Shown: positions 1-8,129 of the stretch, piece after piece
Position numbering within the stretch: position 1 is the stretch's first letter
Layout: every line of letters begins with the position of its first letter
Assembly: GCF_001648355.1 (NCBI RefSeq)
Contig: NZ_LXSL01000032.1
Coordinates: forward strand, 1-64,000
Reading direction: 5' to 3'
DNA from: Eikenella longinqua
GTDB taxonomy: Bacteria; Pseudomonadota; Gammaproteobacteria; Burkholderiales; Neisseriaceae
Length of the DNA: 64,000 nt
Notes under the pieces: model-generated
The model's input: the letters and a program-made list of their open reading frames with translations, nothing else
Told to the model about the DNA's origin: nothing
The model's database searches: none
Position numbers and translations under genes: made by a program

Positions 1-126
1 GGTGAGAACGTAACCATTACCGTAGAACTGATTGCCCCGATTGCGATGGAAGAAGGTCTGCGCTTTGCGATTCGCGAAGGTGGCCGTACGGTAGGTGCCG
101 GTGTGGTTGCTTCTGTGATTGCTTAA
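1..126 (+). CDS. tuf: Elongation factor Tu, 3' end (partial)
   Basis: The first 41 codons read GENVTITVELIAPIAMEEG and end GAGVVASVIA before TAA, which is the C-terminal beta-barrel (domain 3) of EF-Tu. EF-Tu delivers aminoacyl-tRNA to the ribosome. Only the 3' end is in the window. rpsJ follows after 16 bases, the usual tuf-rpsJ junction in this family, so the two are probably co-transcribed. Confidence 0.97.
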   Translation, partial: GENVTITVELIAPIAMEEGLRFAIREGGRTVGAGVVASVIA

Positions 127-142
127 GAAGGATAGCGAATAA

Positions 143-454
143 ATGGCAAACCAAAAAATCCGTATCCGTCTGAAAGCTTATGATTACAGTCTGATCGACC
201 GTTCGGCTCAGGAAATCGTTGAAACCGCCAAACGTACCGGTGCCGTGGTAAAAGGCCCGATTCCGTTGCCGACCAAGATCGAGCGTTTCAACATCCTGCG
301 TTCTCCGCACGTGAACAAAACTTCCCGTGAGCAGTTGGAGATCCGTACCCACTTGCGCCTGATGGACATCGTGGATTGGACTGACAAAACTACTGATGCG
401 CTGATGAAGCTGGATCTGCCGGCCGGCGTGGATGTGGAAATTAAAGTTCAGTAA
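143..454 (+). CDS. rpsJ: Ribosomal protein S10 (NusE)
   Basis: 103 residues, the full family length. The conserved block RSPHVNKTSREQLEIRTH sits at about residues 53-70. S10 is a 30S head protein and, as NusE, a partner of NusB in antitermination. An AAGGA-type ribosome site lies just upstream. Unlike in E. coli, the gene is cut off from rplC: a strong terminator, an uptake-sequence pair and a new promoter follow. It therefore looks like the end of the str/tuf transcript rather than the head of the S10 operon. Confidence 0.98.
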   Translation: MANQKIRIRLKAYDYSLIDRSAQEIVETAKRTGAVVKGPIPLPTKIERFNILRSPHVNKTSREQLEIRTHLRLMDIVDWTDKTTDALMKLDLPAGVDVEIKVQ

Positions 455-470
455 TCGCTGCTTGCAGATT

Positions 471-503
471 AAAAGCCGAACGACTTTTGTTGTTCGGCTT
501 TTT
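471..503 (+). terminator. Intrinsic terminator after rpsJ
   Basis: AAAAGCCGAAC (471-481) pairs with GTTCGGCTTTT (492-502), an 11-bp perfect stem with a 10-base loop followed by T. It closes the tuf-rpsJ transcript 17 bases after the rpsJ stop. Confidence 0.9.
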
Positions 504-523
504 GTTTGATGGATGGCTTGGTA

Positions 524-570
524 TTTTCAGGTAGCCTCTTTATAGATGCTAGGAATTGGCTACCTGAAAA
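524..570. repeat. Inverted pair of Eikenella uptake sequences
   Basis: TTTTCAGGTAGCCT and GGCTACCTGAAAA face each other across 20 bases between rpsJ and rplC. The arms can form a 13-bp stem, but a terminator already lies upstream. Confidence 0.9.
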
Positions 571-658
571 CAGGTAACAGGAATGCGTGGTTGCAGAAGT
601 TTAATGTTGCGTATGTTGCTGCCAAAGGGAAAGAGTATGAGGAAAACGGAAGTTCTTC

Positions 659-688
659 TTGAAAAGATTAGTGAAAATGTAGTATAGT
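659..688 (+). promoter_or_regulatory. Candidate sigma-70 promoter for the S10 operon
   Basis: TTGAAA (659-664) and TATAGT (683-688) are 18 bases apart, 88 bases before rplC. Just downstream, AACTTGGC/GCCGAGTT (693-715, one G.T pair) followed by TTTT forms a terminator-like hairpin. It could stop read-through or act as a leader structure. It overlaps the predicted start site, so its role is unclear. Confidence 0.6.
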
Positions 689-775
689 TCACAACTTGGC
701 ATTTAAAGCCGAGTTTTTTGTTTTGTCCATTGGTCGGCCAATCGTAGCTGACCCCTTGTTATATAAGGAAAAATC

Positions 776-1420
776 ATGACTTTAGGTCTGGTTGGGCGCA
801 AAGTGGGGATGACCCGCGTGTTTACCGGGCAAGGTGTTTCCGTGCCGGTAACCGTGTTGGAAATGTCTCCTAATCGCGTCACTCAGGTAAAATCCAAAGA
901 TACCGACGGCTATGCTGCCGTTCAGGTTACCTTTGGTCAGAAAAAAGCAAGCCATGTGAATAAGGCGGGTGCCGGGCATTTTGCGAAAGCAGGTGTTGAG
1001 GCAGGTCGCGGTTTGCACGAGTTTGCTTTGTCTGAAGAAAAATTGGCTGAGCTGAAAGTTGGCGATGAAGTAACTGTTGCTATTTTCGAAGCTGGTCAGT
1101 TGGTGGATGTAACCGGTACCTCTAAAGGTAAAGGTTTCGCTGGTACGATTAAACGCCATAACTTCGGTGCGCAGCGTGCTTCTCACGGTAATTCCCGTTC
1201 CCATCGTGTTCCTGGTTCTATTGGTATGAACCAAGATCCGGGTCGAGTGTTCCCTGGTAAGCGCATGGCTGGTCAGTATGGTAACACTACTTCGACTGTG
1301 CAGTGCTTAGAGGTGGTTCGTGTGGATGCGGAGCGCAACCTGCTGTTGGTTAAGGGTTCTGTGCCTGGTGCTGTCAATGGTGATGTGGTTGTGCGCCCTA
1401 GCGTGAAAGTAGGTGCATAA
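776..1420 (+). CDS. rplC: Ribosomal protein L3
   Basis: 214 residues, complete. Begins GLVGRKVGMTRVF and has the conserved loop SHRVPGSIGMNQDPGRVF at about residues 142-159. L3 is an early 50S assembly protein near the peptidyl-transferase centre. The residue matching E. coli Gln150, which PrmB methylates, is Met151 here, so that modification should be absent. First gene of the S10 block in this genome. Its last base overlaps the first base of rplD. Confidence 0.98.
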   Translation: MTLGLVGRKVGMTRVFTGQGVSVPVTVLEMSPNRVTQVKSKDTDGYAAVQVTFGQKKASHVNKAGAGHFAKAGVEAGRGLHEFALSEEKLAELKVGDEVTVAIFEAGQLVDVTGTSKGKGFAGTIKRHNFGAQRASHGNSRSHRVPGSIGMNQDPGRVFPGKRMAGQYGNTTSTVQCLEVVRVDAERNLLLVKGSVPGAVNGDVVVRPSVKVGA

Positions 1421-2040
1421 TGGAATTGAAAGTAATTGATAGTAAAGGCCAAGTTTCAGGTAGCCTTGCTGCTTCCGATGCCCTGTTTGCGCGTGAGTAT
1501 AATGAGGCTTTGGTTCATCAGCTGGTTACTGCGTTTTTGGCAAATGCCCGTTCCGGCAATCGCGCACAGTTGACTCGTGCTGAAGTGAAGCACTCTACTA
1601 AGAAACCGTGGCGTCAAAAAGGGACTGGCCGTGCTCGTGCCGGTATGACTTCTTCTCCTTTGTGGAGAGGGGGTGGTCGTATATTCCCGAATAAGCCTGA
1701 AGAGAATTTTACTCAGAAGGTAAACCGTAAGATGTATCGTGCAGGTATTGCAACGATCTTGTCTCAGCTGGTTCGGGATGAACGTTTGTACGTTATTGAA
1801 GAGCTGTCTGCTGCTACGCCGAAAACCAAAGCTTTTGCCGAGCAGGTAAAGAATTTGGGTATGGAACAGGTATTGTTTGTTACCAAGCAATTGGATGAGA
1901 ATGTGTACTTGTCTTCTCGCAACCTGCCTAATGTGCTGGTTTTAGAAGCTCAACAGATTGATCCGTATAGCTTGCTGCGTTACAAAAAAGTGGTGATTAC
2001 CAAAGAGGCAGTTGCGCAACTTGAGGAGCAATGGGTATGA
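1420..2040 (+). CDS. rplD: Ribosomal protein L4
   Basis: 206 residues. The conserved block HSTKKPWRQKGTGRARAG lies at about residues 58-75. L4 lines the exit tunnel and in E. coli represses its own operon. No recognisable E. coli-type L4 leader is visible here. TTTCAGGTAGCCT at about 1454 lies in frame and encodes SGSL near residue 14: an uptake sequence inside a core ribosomal gene, in the variable N-terminal stretch. Confidence 0.98.
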   Translation: MELKVIDSKGQVSGSLAASDALFAREYNEALVHQLVTAFLANARSGNRAQLTRAEVKHSTKKPWRQKGTGRARAGMTSSPLWRGGGRIFPNKPEENFTQKVNRKMYRAGIATILSQLVRDERLYVIEELSAATPKTKAFAEQVKNLGMEQVLFVTKQLDENVYLSSRNLPNVLVLEAQQIDPYSLLRYKKVVITKEAVAQLEEQWV

Positions 2041-2351
2041 ATCAACAACGCTTGATGAAAGTAATTTTGGCTCCTGTTGTATCTGAAAAGAGCAATCTGC
2101 TGGCCGAAAAACGTAATCAGATGACTTTTAAGGTACTGCCTGATGCTACTAAAGCTGAAATTAAAGCAGCTGTAGAGTTGTTGTTTGGTGTTCAGGTAGC
2201 CTCTGTAACCACTGTTGCAATCAAAGGCAAAGTGAAACGTTTTGGCCGCTCTTTGGGTCGGCGCAGTAACGTTAAGAAGGCTTATGTTGGCTTGGCTGCC
2301 GGACAGGAGCTGGATTTGGAAGCCGTTGCAGCAGCTGTAGATAAGGAATAA
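2037..2351 (+). CDS. rplW: Ribosomal protein L23
   Basis: 104 residues from ATG 2037, which overlaps the rplD stop as ATGA. An in-frame ATG at 2031 is only 2 bases from the GAGGAG ribosome site (2023-2028), while 2037 is at the normal 8. L23 docks trigger factor and SRP at the tunnel exit. An exact uptake 12-mer (TTCAGGTAGCCT, about 2190) encodes the VQVAS segment. Confidence 0.96.
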   Translation: MNQQRLMKVILAPVVSEKSNLLAEKRNQMTFKVLPDATKAEIKAAVELLFGVQVASVTTVAIKGKVKRFGRSLGRRSNVKKAYVGLAAGQELDLEAVAAAVDKE

Positions 2352-2356
2352 ATACT

Positions 2357-3190
2357 ATGGCTATTGTAAAAATGAAGCCGACTTCTGCAGGTCGCCGCGG
2401 TATGGTGCGCGTTGTTGCAGAAGGTCTGCATAAGGGTGCACCTTATGCGCCCTTGCTAGAAAAGAAAAATTCTATTGCTGGCCGTAATAACAATGGACAC
2501 ATCACTACTCGCCATAAGGGTGGTGGCCATAAGCATCATTATCGTATCGTGGATTTTAAGCGTGATAAAGATGGTATCCCTGCTAAGGTTGAGCGTATCG
2601 AATATGATCCTAATCGAACTGCGTTCATTGCTTTGCTCTGCTATGCAGATGGTGAGCGCCGTTATATTATTGCGCCACGTAATGTGGAAGCAGGTGCAGT
2701 ATTGGTTTCTGGTTCGGAGGCGCCGATTAAAGCAGGTAATGCTTTGCCCATCCGTAATATTCCGGTAGGTACTACTGTACATTGCATCGAAATGAAACCG
2801 GGTAAAGGTGCACAGATTGCACGTTCTGCTGGGGCTTCGGCTGTTTTGCTGGCTAAAGAAGGGATTTATGCTCAAGTTCGCCTGCGTTCTGGTGAGGTTC
2901 GTAAGATCCATATCGATTGTCGGGCTACCATTGGCGAAGTTGGCAATGAAGAGCAAAGCCTGAAAAAAATTGGTAAAGCCGGTGCTAATCGTTGGCGAGG
3001 CATTCGCCCGACGGTTCGTGGTGTAGTGATGAACCCTGTTGACCATCCGCATGGTGGTGGTGAAGGTCGTACTGGTGAAGCTCGCGAACCTGTTAGCCCG
3101 TGGGGTACGCCTGCTAAAGGTTACCGGACTCGTAATAATAAGCGTACGGATAATATGATTGTCCGCCGTCGCTACTCAAATAAAGGTTAA
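2357..3190 (+). CDS. rplB: Ribosomal protein L2
   Basis: 277 residues, complete. The motif VMNPVDHPHGGGEGR near residues 224-238 contains the conserved His needed for peptidyl-transferase assembly. The basic C-terminal tail is present. L2 joins the two subunits near domain IV of 23S rRNA. Six bases after rplW and six before rpsS, so tightly co-transcribed. Confidence 0.98.
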   Translation: MAIVKMKPTSAGRRGMVRVVAEGLHKGAPYAPLLEKKNSIAGRNNNGHITTRHKGGGHKHHYRIVDFKRDKDGIPAKVERIEYDPNRTAFIALLCYADGERRYIIAPRNVEAGAVLVSGSEAPIKAGNALPIRNIPVGTTVHCIEMKPGKGAQIARSAGASAVLLAKEGIYAQVRLRSGEVRKIHIDCRATIGEVGNEEQSLKKIGKAGANRWRGIRPTVRGVVMNPVDHPHGGGEGRTGEAREPVSPWGTPAKGYRTRNNKRTDNMIVRRRYSNKG

Positions 3191-3195
3191 TTGAT

Positions 3196-3471
3196 ATGGC
3201 TCGTTCATTGAAAAAAGGCCCATATGTAGACCTGCATTTACTCAAAAAGGTGGATGCTGCTCGTTCAAGCAATGATAAGCGTCCGATTAAAACATGGTCG
3301 CGCCGTTCTACAATTTTGCCTGATTTTATTGGGTTGACGATTGCTGTACACAATGGGCGTACGCATGTCCCTGTATTTATCAGCGATAATATGGTAGGAC
3401 ATAAGCTGGGTGAGTTTGCATTGACTCGTACCTTTAAGGGACATTTGGCTGATAAAAAAGCCCAGAAATAA
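3196..3471 (+). CDS. rpsS: Ribosomal protein S19
   Basis: 91 residues, family length. Starts MARSLKKGPYVDLHLL and contains NGRTHVPVFISDNMVGHKLGE split around residues 53-74. S19 forms the 30S head with S13 and contacts the A-site finger. The base composition drops visibly in AT-rich direction from about here to rpoA. Confidence 0.98.
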   Translation: MARSLKKGPYVDLHLLKKVDAARSSNDKRPIKTWSRRSTILPDFIGLTIAVHNGRTHVPVFISDNMVGHKLGEFALTRTFKGHLADKKAQK

Positions 3472-3479
3472 GGTGAATC

Positions 3480-3809
3480 ATGAGAGTATCTGCACAACAC
3501 AAAAATGCCCGTATTTCTGCTCAAAAAGCACGGTTAGTAGCTGATTTGGTCCGTGGTAAAGACGTAGAGCAAGCCTTGAATATTCTGACTTTTAGCACTA
3601 AAAAAGGTGCTGAGTTGATCAGAAAAGTGTTAGAGTCAGCTATTGCAAATGCCGAACACAACGAAGGTGCTGACATTGATGAGCTCAAGGTTGTTACTAT
3701 TTTCGTTGATAAAGGGTCTAGTCTGAAACGGTTCCGTGCAAGAGCAAAAGGTCGCGGTAATCGTATTGAGAAACAAACATGTCATATTAACGTGACGGTG
3801 GGAAACTAA
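3480..3809 (+). CDS. rplV: Ribosomal protein L22
   Basis: 109 residues. Begins MRVSAQHKNARISAQKARLV. The hairpin loop DKGSSLKRFRARAKGRGNRI (about residues 80-99) reaches into the exit tunnel, where changes can give macrolide resistance. It looks intact with no duplication. Eight bases after rpsS, nine before rpsC. Confidence 0.98.
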   Translation: MRVSAQHKNARISAQKARLVADLVRGKDVEQALNILTFSTKKGAELIRKVLESAIANAEHNEGADIDELKVVTIFVDKGSSLKRFRARAKGRGNRIEKQTCHINVTVGN

Positions 3810-3818
3810 GGAAAAGCT

Positions 3819-4514
3819 ATGGGACAAAAAATTAATCCAACTGGCTTTCGCTTGGCTGTAACTAAAGATTGGTCATCCAAGTGGTTTGCTAAGAGCACGG
3901 AGTTTTCTGCTGTTTTGAAGCAGGATATTGAGGTACGTGAGTATCTGCGGAAGCGGTTAGCTAATGCCATGGTAGGGCGTGTGGTGATTGAACGCCCTGC
4001 TAAGTCTGCCCGTATTACTATTCATACTGCTCGACCGGGTGTGGTTATTGGTAAGAAGGGGGAGGATATTGAAATATTAAAGCGCGATTTGCAAGGTTTG
4101 ATGGGCGTTCCTGTGCATGTGAATATCGAAGAAATTCGCAAGCCTGAATTGGATGCTCAAGTAATTGCGGATGGTATTGCACAGCAACTAGAGAAACGTG
4201 TGCAATTTCGTCGAGCCATGAAGCGTGCAATGCAAAATGCTATGAGGACTGGAGCCAAAGGTATCAAAATAATGACCTCTGGTCGGTTGAATGGTGCTGA
4301 TATTGCGCGTAGTGAATGGTATCGAGAAGGTCGCGTGCCATTGCATACTCTGCGTGCGGAAGTTGACTATGCTACCAGTGAAGCTCATACCACTTATGGT
4401 GTAATTGGATTGAAAGTATGGGTGTATAAAGGTGAAGCTGGTCAAGTAGTAGAAAATTCCGACCAAGAACATAAACGCAGAAAAGGAGGTGGTCGTCATG
4501 CTACAGCCGGTTAG
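3819..4514 (+). CDS. rpsC: Ribosomal protein S3
   Basis: 231 residues. The KH-type RNA-binding loop VVIGKKGEDIE is at about residues 75-85. S3 forms part of the mRNA entry channel and helicase site with S4 and S5. The 3' end overlaps rplP by 17 bases; the rplP ribosome site lies inside the rpsC C-terminal codons. Confidence 0.98.
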   Translation: MGQKINPTGFRLAVTKDWSSKWFAKSTEFSAVLKQDIEVREYLRKRLANAMVGRVVIERPAKSARITIHTARPGVVIGKKGEDIEILKRDLQGLMGVPVHVNIEEIRKPELDAQVIADGIAQQLEKRVQFRRAMKRAMQNAMRTGAKGIKIMTSGRLNGADIARSEWYREGRVPLHTLRAEVDYATSEAHTTYGVIGLKVWVYKGEAGQVVENSDQEHKRRKGGGRHATAG

Positions 4515-4914
4515 AATGAAATACCGTAAGCAGCATAAAGGCCGTAATACAGGTATTGCTACTAATGGATATGATGTAAGTTTTGGTAACTTTGGATTGA
4601 AGGCTATTGGGCGAGGACGATTAACTGCTCGTCAAATTGAAGCTGCTCGCCGTGCCATGACTCGTCATATTAAGCGAGGTGGTCGTATTTGGATTCGAGT
4701 TTTCCCTGATAAACCTATTACTGAAAAGCCGATTCAGGTTCGTATGGGCGGGGGAAAGGGTTCTGTTGAATATTACGTAGCCGAAATTAAGCCTGGTAAA
4801 GTACTCTATGAAATGGATGGAGTGTCTGAAGCTTTGGCTAGGGAGGCATTTGCGTTAGCTGCTGCAAAATTGCCTATTCGTACAACTTTTGTGTCTCGGC
4901 AGGTAGGTAAATAA
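4498..4914 (+). CDS. rplP: Ribosomal protein L16
   Basis: 138 residues from ATG 4498 (MLQPVRMKYRKQHKGRN). A GTG at 4489 is in frame but falls inside the ribosome site AAGGAGG (4483-4489), so ATG 4498 is chosen. L16 completes the A-site side of the 50S subunit. MGGGKGSVEYY is the conserved mid-protein block. The stop overlaps the rpmC start by one base. Confidence 0.97.
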   Translation: MLQPVRMKYRKQHKGRNTGIATNGYDVSFGNFGLKAIGRGRLTARQIEAARRAMTRHIKRGGRIWIRVFPDKPITEKPIQVRMGGGKGSVEYYVAEIKPGKVLYEMDGVSEALAREAFALAAAKLPIRTTFVSRQVGK

Positions 4915-5111
4915 TGAAGATGCTTGAGCTAAAAGATAAATCGCGAAGCCAACTGGAAGCTGATTTGATTGATTTGTTGAAGACGCAGTTTAGCTTGCGT
5001 ATGCAACATGCAACAGGCCAACTGAATAAGAATAGTGAGCTAAAAAGAATTCGTCGGGATATTGCACGAATTAAAACTAAATTGGCTGAGAAAGGGAGTT
5101 CAGAGTCATGA
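4914..5111 (+). CDS. rpmC: Ribosomal protein L29
   Basis: 65 residues. Start ATG 4914 (MKMLELKDKSRSQ) fits the family N-terminus better than ATG 4920 and sits six bases after AGG. Two-helix protein beside L23 at the tunnel exit, with the conserved pattern LKRIRRDIARIKT. Its TGA overlaps the rpsQ ATG. Confidence 0.96.
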   Translation: MKMLELKDKSRSQLEADLIDLLKTQFSLRMQHATGQLNKNSELKRIRRDIARIKTKLAEKGSSES

Positions 5112-5371
5112 GTAACGCGAGAATTGTTCGGACGTTGCAGGGTAAAGTTGTCAGCGATAAGATGGACAGAACAGTGACTGTTTTGGTTGAGCGTCGCGTG
5201 AAACACCCGCTATACGGAAAAATTATCCAGCGTTCTACGAAAATTCATGTGCATGATGAGCATAACGAGTGCAAGGTAGGAGATATAGTTGTGATTGCTG
5301 AGCACCGTCCTCTTTCAAAGACAAAAGCTTGGGTAGTTGAGCGCGTGATTGAAAAATCCCAGATAATTTAG
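5108..5371 (+). CDS. rpsQ: Ribosomal protein S17
   Basis: 87 residues. OB-fold primary binder of 16S rRNA, with the signature VSDKMDRTVTVLVERRVKHP near residues 15-34. Last gene of the S10 group: a 182-base gap with its own promoter separates it from rplN. Confidence 0.97.
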   Translation: MSNARIVRTLQGKVVSDKMDRTVTVLVERRVKHPLYGKIIQRSTKIHVHDEHNECKVGDIVVIAEHRPLSKTKAWVVERVIEKSQII

Positions 5372-5404
5372 TTGTAAATTTGATGTATTTTTAGCGAGCG
5401 GGAC

Positions 5405-5433
5405 TTGCAGCGTTTTTTGTAAGACTGTATACT
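5405..5433 (+). promoter_or_regulatory. Strong sigma-70-like promoter for the spc operon
   Basis: TTGCAG (5405-5410) and TATACT (5428-5433) at an ideal 17-base spacing, 120 bases before rplN. The leader contains CTTCTA/TAGAAG near 5447-5466 and CTGAT/ATCAG (5490-5511) hairpins. These could be a regulatory leader; no known S8 target-site fold was recognised. Confidence 0.8.
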
Positions 5434-5553
5434 CCCGCTCTCTTCACTTCTATTTTTCTTTAGAAGTCTCTCCCTAAGCGGGGCCAATACTGATTTATTT
5501 ATGGTTATCAGATAAATAGATTAAGTTGGTTAGTTGATAAAGGTAAGTTAAAA

Positions 5554-5922
5554 ATGATTCAGATGCAGACAATTTTGGATGTTGCTGACAACTCTGGTGC
5601 GCGCCGAGTAATGTGTATTAAGGTGTTGGGTGGATCCAAGCGTCGCTATGCTAGCGTGGGCGACATTATTAAAGTGTCCGTAAAAGATGCTGCGCCTCGT
5701 GGAAGGGTAAAAAAAGGCGATGTGTATAATGCTGTTGTAGTGCGCACGGCAAAGGGTATTCGTCGCCCTGATGGTGCATTGATTAAGTTTGATAATAATG
5801 CAGCTGTTCTATTGAATGCTAAGTTGGAGCCTATGGGTACGCGTATTTTTGGCCCCGTTACGCGTGAATTGCGTACGGAAAGGTTTATGAAAATTGTGTC
5901 TTTGGCTCCTGAGGTTATTTAG
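5554..5922 (+). CDS. rplN: Ribosomal protein L14
   Basis: 122 residues, complete. Begins MIQMQTILDVADNSGARRVM and has GDIIKVSVKDAAPRGRVKKG at about 45-64. L14 forms bridge B8 to the 30S subunit and binds the silencing factor RsfS. First gene of the spc operon, preceded by a long leader. Confidence 0.98.
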   Translation: MIQMQTILDVADNSGARRVMCIKVLGGSKRRYASVGDIIKVSVKDAAPRGRVKKGDVYNAVVVRTAKGIRRPDGALIKFDNNAAVLLNAKLEPMGTRIFGPVTRELRTERFMKIVSLAPEVI

Positions 5923-5948
5923 AAATCAGTAATCCAAGAGGTGTGGTG

Positions 5949-6269
5949 ATGAATAAAATTATTAAAGGCGACCAAGTCGTTGTTATTTCTGGCAAGGATA
6001 AGGGGAAAAAGGGTCAAGTGCTCAAAGTTATTGGGGATAAGGTAATTGTTGATGGGGTAAGCTTGGTTAAGCGCCACCAAAAACCGAATCCGTTGCGTGG
6101 TGTGGAAGGTGGTGTGATCGTGAAGAGTATGCCGATCCATATTGCTAAGGTGGCGCTTTTAAATAAAGAAACGCAGAAGGCTGACCGTGTGACTATTAAG
6201 ATTGTTGAGACTGGTGGTCAGGTCAAGCGAGTCCGGGTGTTTAAGTCAACGGGTTCTGATGTTGCGTAA
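5949..6269 (+). CDS. rplX: Ribosomal protein L24
   Basis: 106 residues from ATG 5949. GTG codons at 5943 and 5946 are in frame but overlap the ribosome site AGAGGTG. The KOW motif GDQVVVISGKDKGKKGQVLK lies at residues 7-26. L24 initiates 50S assembly at the 5' end of 23S rRNA. Confidence 0.96.
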   Translation: MNKIIKGDQVVVISGKDKGKKGQVLKVIGDKVIVDGVSLVKRHQKPNPLRGVEGGVIVKSMPIHIAKVALLNKETQKADRVTIKIVETGGQVKRVRVFKSTGSDVA

Positions 6270-6293
6270 AGGCAATTAAGAGGATAATTTGAG

Positions 6294-6833
6294 ATGGCAC
6301 GTTTGAAAGAGTACTACATCGATACTGTGGTTCCTGCCTTAATTAAGCAGTTTGAATATAAGTCAATTATGGAGGTACCACGGATTGAGAAAATTACCCT
6401 GAATATGGGGGTTGGGGAAGCTGTTGCAGATAAGAAGGTGATGGAGTATGCGCTTGCTGATTTGGAAAGGATTTCTGGTCAGAAGCCTATTGTGACTTTG
6501 GCAAGAAAATCTATTGCCGGTTTTAAAATACGAGATAATTATCCTGTAGGCTGTAAAGTTACTTTGCGAAAAGAGAGAATGTTTGAATTTCTGGATCGCT
6601 TAATTACTATTGCTTTGCCGCGAGTAAGAGATTTCCGTGGAGTAAATGGAAAATCTTTTGATGGGCGTGGTAACTATAATATGGGTGTTCGAGAACAGAT
6701 CATTTTCCCCGAGATAGAGTATGATAAAATTGATGCTCTAAGGGGCTTGAATATCACTATTACGACTACAGCTAAGACAGATGAGGAAGCAAAGGCTTTG
6801 CTTTCCCTTTTTAAATTTCCATTTAAAGGATGA
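6294..6833 (+). CDS. rplE: Ribosomal protein L5
   Basis: 179 residues. Conserved KITLNMGVGEA (about 35-45) and REQIIFPEIEYDKID (about 144-158). L5 binds 5S rRNA in the central protuberance. Its stop overlaps the region just before rpsN, and the genes are translationally coupled. Confidence 0.98.
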   Translation: MARLKEYYIDTVVPALIKQFEYKSIMEVPRIEKITLNMGVGEAVADKKVMEYALADLERISGQKPIVTLARKSIAGFKIRDNYPVGCKVTLRKERMFEFLDRLITIALPRVRDFRGVNGKSFDGRGNYNMGVREQIIFPEIEYDKIDALRGLNITITTTAKTDEEAKALLSLFKFPFKG

Positions 6834-6835
6834 TC

Positions 6836-7141
6836 ATGGCGAAAAAGGCGCTTATTAATCGAGAGGCTAAACGCGTTGCGCTCGCTCGTAAATACTCAGC
6901 AAAAAGGGCAGAGATTTTTTCAGTGATTCATGATTCTGCTGCTACAGATCAAGAGAAGTTTGAGGCTAGGTTAAAGCTTCAATCTATTCCGCGTAATGCT
7001 GCTCCTGTAAGGCAGAGAAGGCGATGTGCATTAACGGGACGTCCGCGTGGAACATTCCGTAAATTTGGATTAGGGCGTACAAAGATCAGAGAGATAGCTA
7101 TGCGTGGCGAAATTCCTGGTGTTATTAAGGCTAGTTGGTAA
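6836..7141 (+). CDS. rpsN: Ribosomal protein S14
   Basis: 101 residues from ATG 6836 (MAKKALINREAKR); the ATG at 6830 would add two residues and overlap the AAAGGA site. It is the long, zinc-free form: the C-terminal RRRCALTGRPRGTFRKFGLG has one Cys only. S14 completes the 30S head. Confidence 0.96.
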   Translation: MAKKALINREAKRVALARKYSAKRAEIFSVIHDSAATDQEKFEARLKLQSIPRNAAPVRQRRRCALTGRPRGTFRKFGLGRTKIREIAMRGEIPGVIKASW

Positions 7142-7161
7142 AGTAGAGGATAGATAACAAA

Positions 7162-7554
7162 ATGAGTATGCATGATCCTATTTCTGATATGCTGACGCGT
7201 ATCCGTAATGCGCAGCAAGCAAGGAAAACGTCTGTTCTTATGCCTTCTTCTAAGCTGAAAAAAGCACTCGCTCAGGTATTGAAAGAAGAGGGGTATATAG
7301 AGGATTTCGCGATTTTGGTGGAGGGAAAACCTACGCTAGAAATTCGTTTGAAGTATTACTTGGGTAAGCCAGTTATAGAAAAAATTCAACGGGTTTCTAG
7401 GCCTGGTTTGAGAGTGTACAAGGCAGCAGATGCTATTCCTAATGTAATGAATGGTTTGGGCATTGCTATTGTTAGTACATCAAAGGGTGTAATGACTGGC
7501 CATAAGGCTCGTGCCTCTGGTGTAGGCGGCGAGTTGTTGTGTATTGTGGCTTAA
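7162..7554 (+). CDS. rpsH: Ribosomal protein S8
   Basis: 130 residues. Starts MSMHDPISDMLTRIRNAQ and ends with STSKGVMTGHKARASGVGGE and LLCIVA. Primary 16S rRNA binder; in E. coli it is the translational repressor of the spc operon. Confidence 0.98.
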   Translation: MSMHDPISDMLTRIRNAQQARKTSVLMPSSKLKKALAQVLKEEGYIEDFAILVEGKPTLEIRLKYYLGKPVIEKIQRVSRPGLRVYKAADAIPNVMNGLGIAIVSTSKGVMTGHKARASGVGGELLCIVA

Positions 7555-7578
7555 GGTGGGTCGGAGGAGCATTTTAAA

Positions 7579-8112
7579 ATGTCTAGGATAGCAAAAAGCC
7601 CAGTGGTAATTCCTACTGGTGTTGATGTCATTGTTGATGCTGGCAAGTTGATTGTAAAGAGTAAAGAAAACCAGTTAGTCTTGGATGTGCCTCAAGGAGT
7701 TTCTGTTCAATTTATTGATAATCACCTTGTCTTTGCTGCAGTAGATGATAGGAAAGAATCTAATGCATTATCTGGTACCGTCCGGGCGACTGCTGCGAAC
7801 ATGGTAAAAGGTGTGCTGGAAGGCTTTGAAAAAAAACTGCAGTTAGTTGGCGTTGGTTATCGTGCTCAAGCTCAAGGGCAAGTTTTGAATTTGTCACTTG
7901 GATTTTCACATCCTGTTGTGTATTCAATGCCGGAAGGTATTGTGGTTCAAACTCCATCGCCAACAGAGATTGTCTTGAGAGGAGTTGATAAGCAAATGGT
8001 TGGGCAAGTGGCTGCAGAGATTCGTGCCTTTAGGCCGCCTGAGCCTTATAAAGGTAAAGGAGTTCGCTACTTGGATGAGGTGGTTCTTCTTAAAGAAGCC
8101 AAGAAAAAATAA
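7579..8112 (+). CDS. rplF: Ribosomal protein L6
   Basis: 177 residues, two similar L6 half-domains. The C-terminal signature PEPYKGKGVRYLDEVVLLKE is at about 154-173. L6 sits next to the sarcin-ricin loop where GTPase factors bind. GGAGGAG precedes the start. Confidence 0.97.
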   Translation: MSRIAKSPVVIPTGVDVIVDAGKLIVKSKENQLVLDVPQGVSVQFIDNHLVFAAVDDRKESNALSGTVRATAANMVKGVLEGFEKKLQLVGVGYRAQAQGQVLNLSLGFSHPVVYSMPEGIVVQTPSPTEIVLRGVDKQMVGQVAAEIRAFRPPEPYKGKGVRYLDEVVLLKEAKKK

Positions 8113-8129
8113 TTAAGGAATTGCTAATA

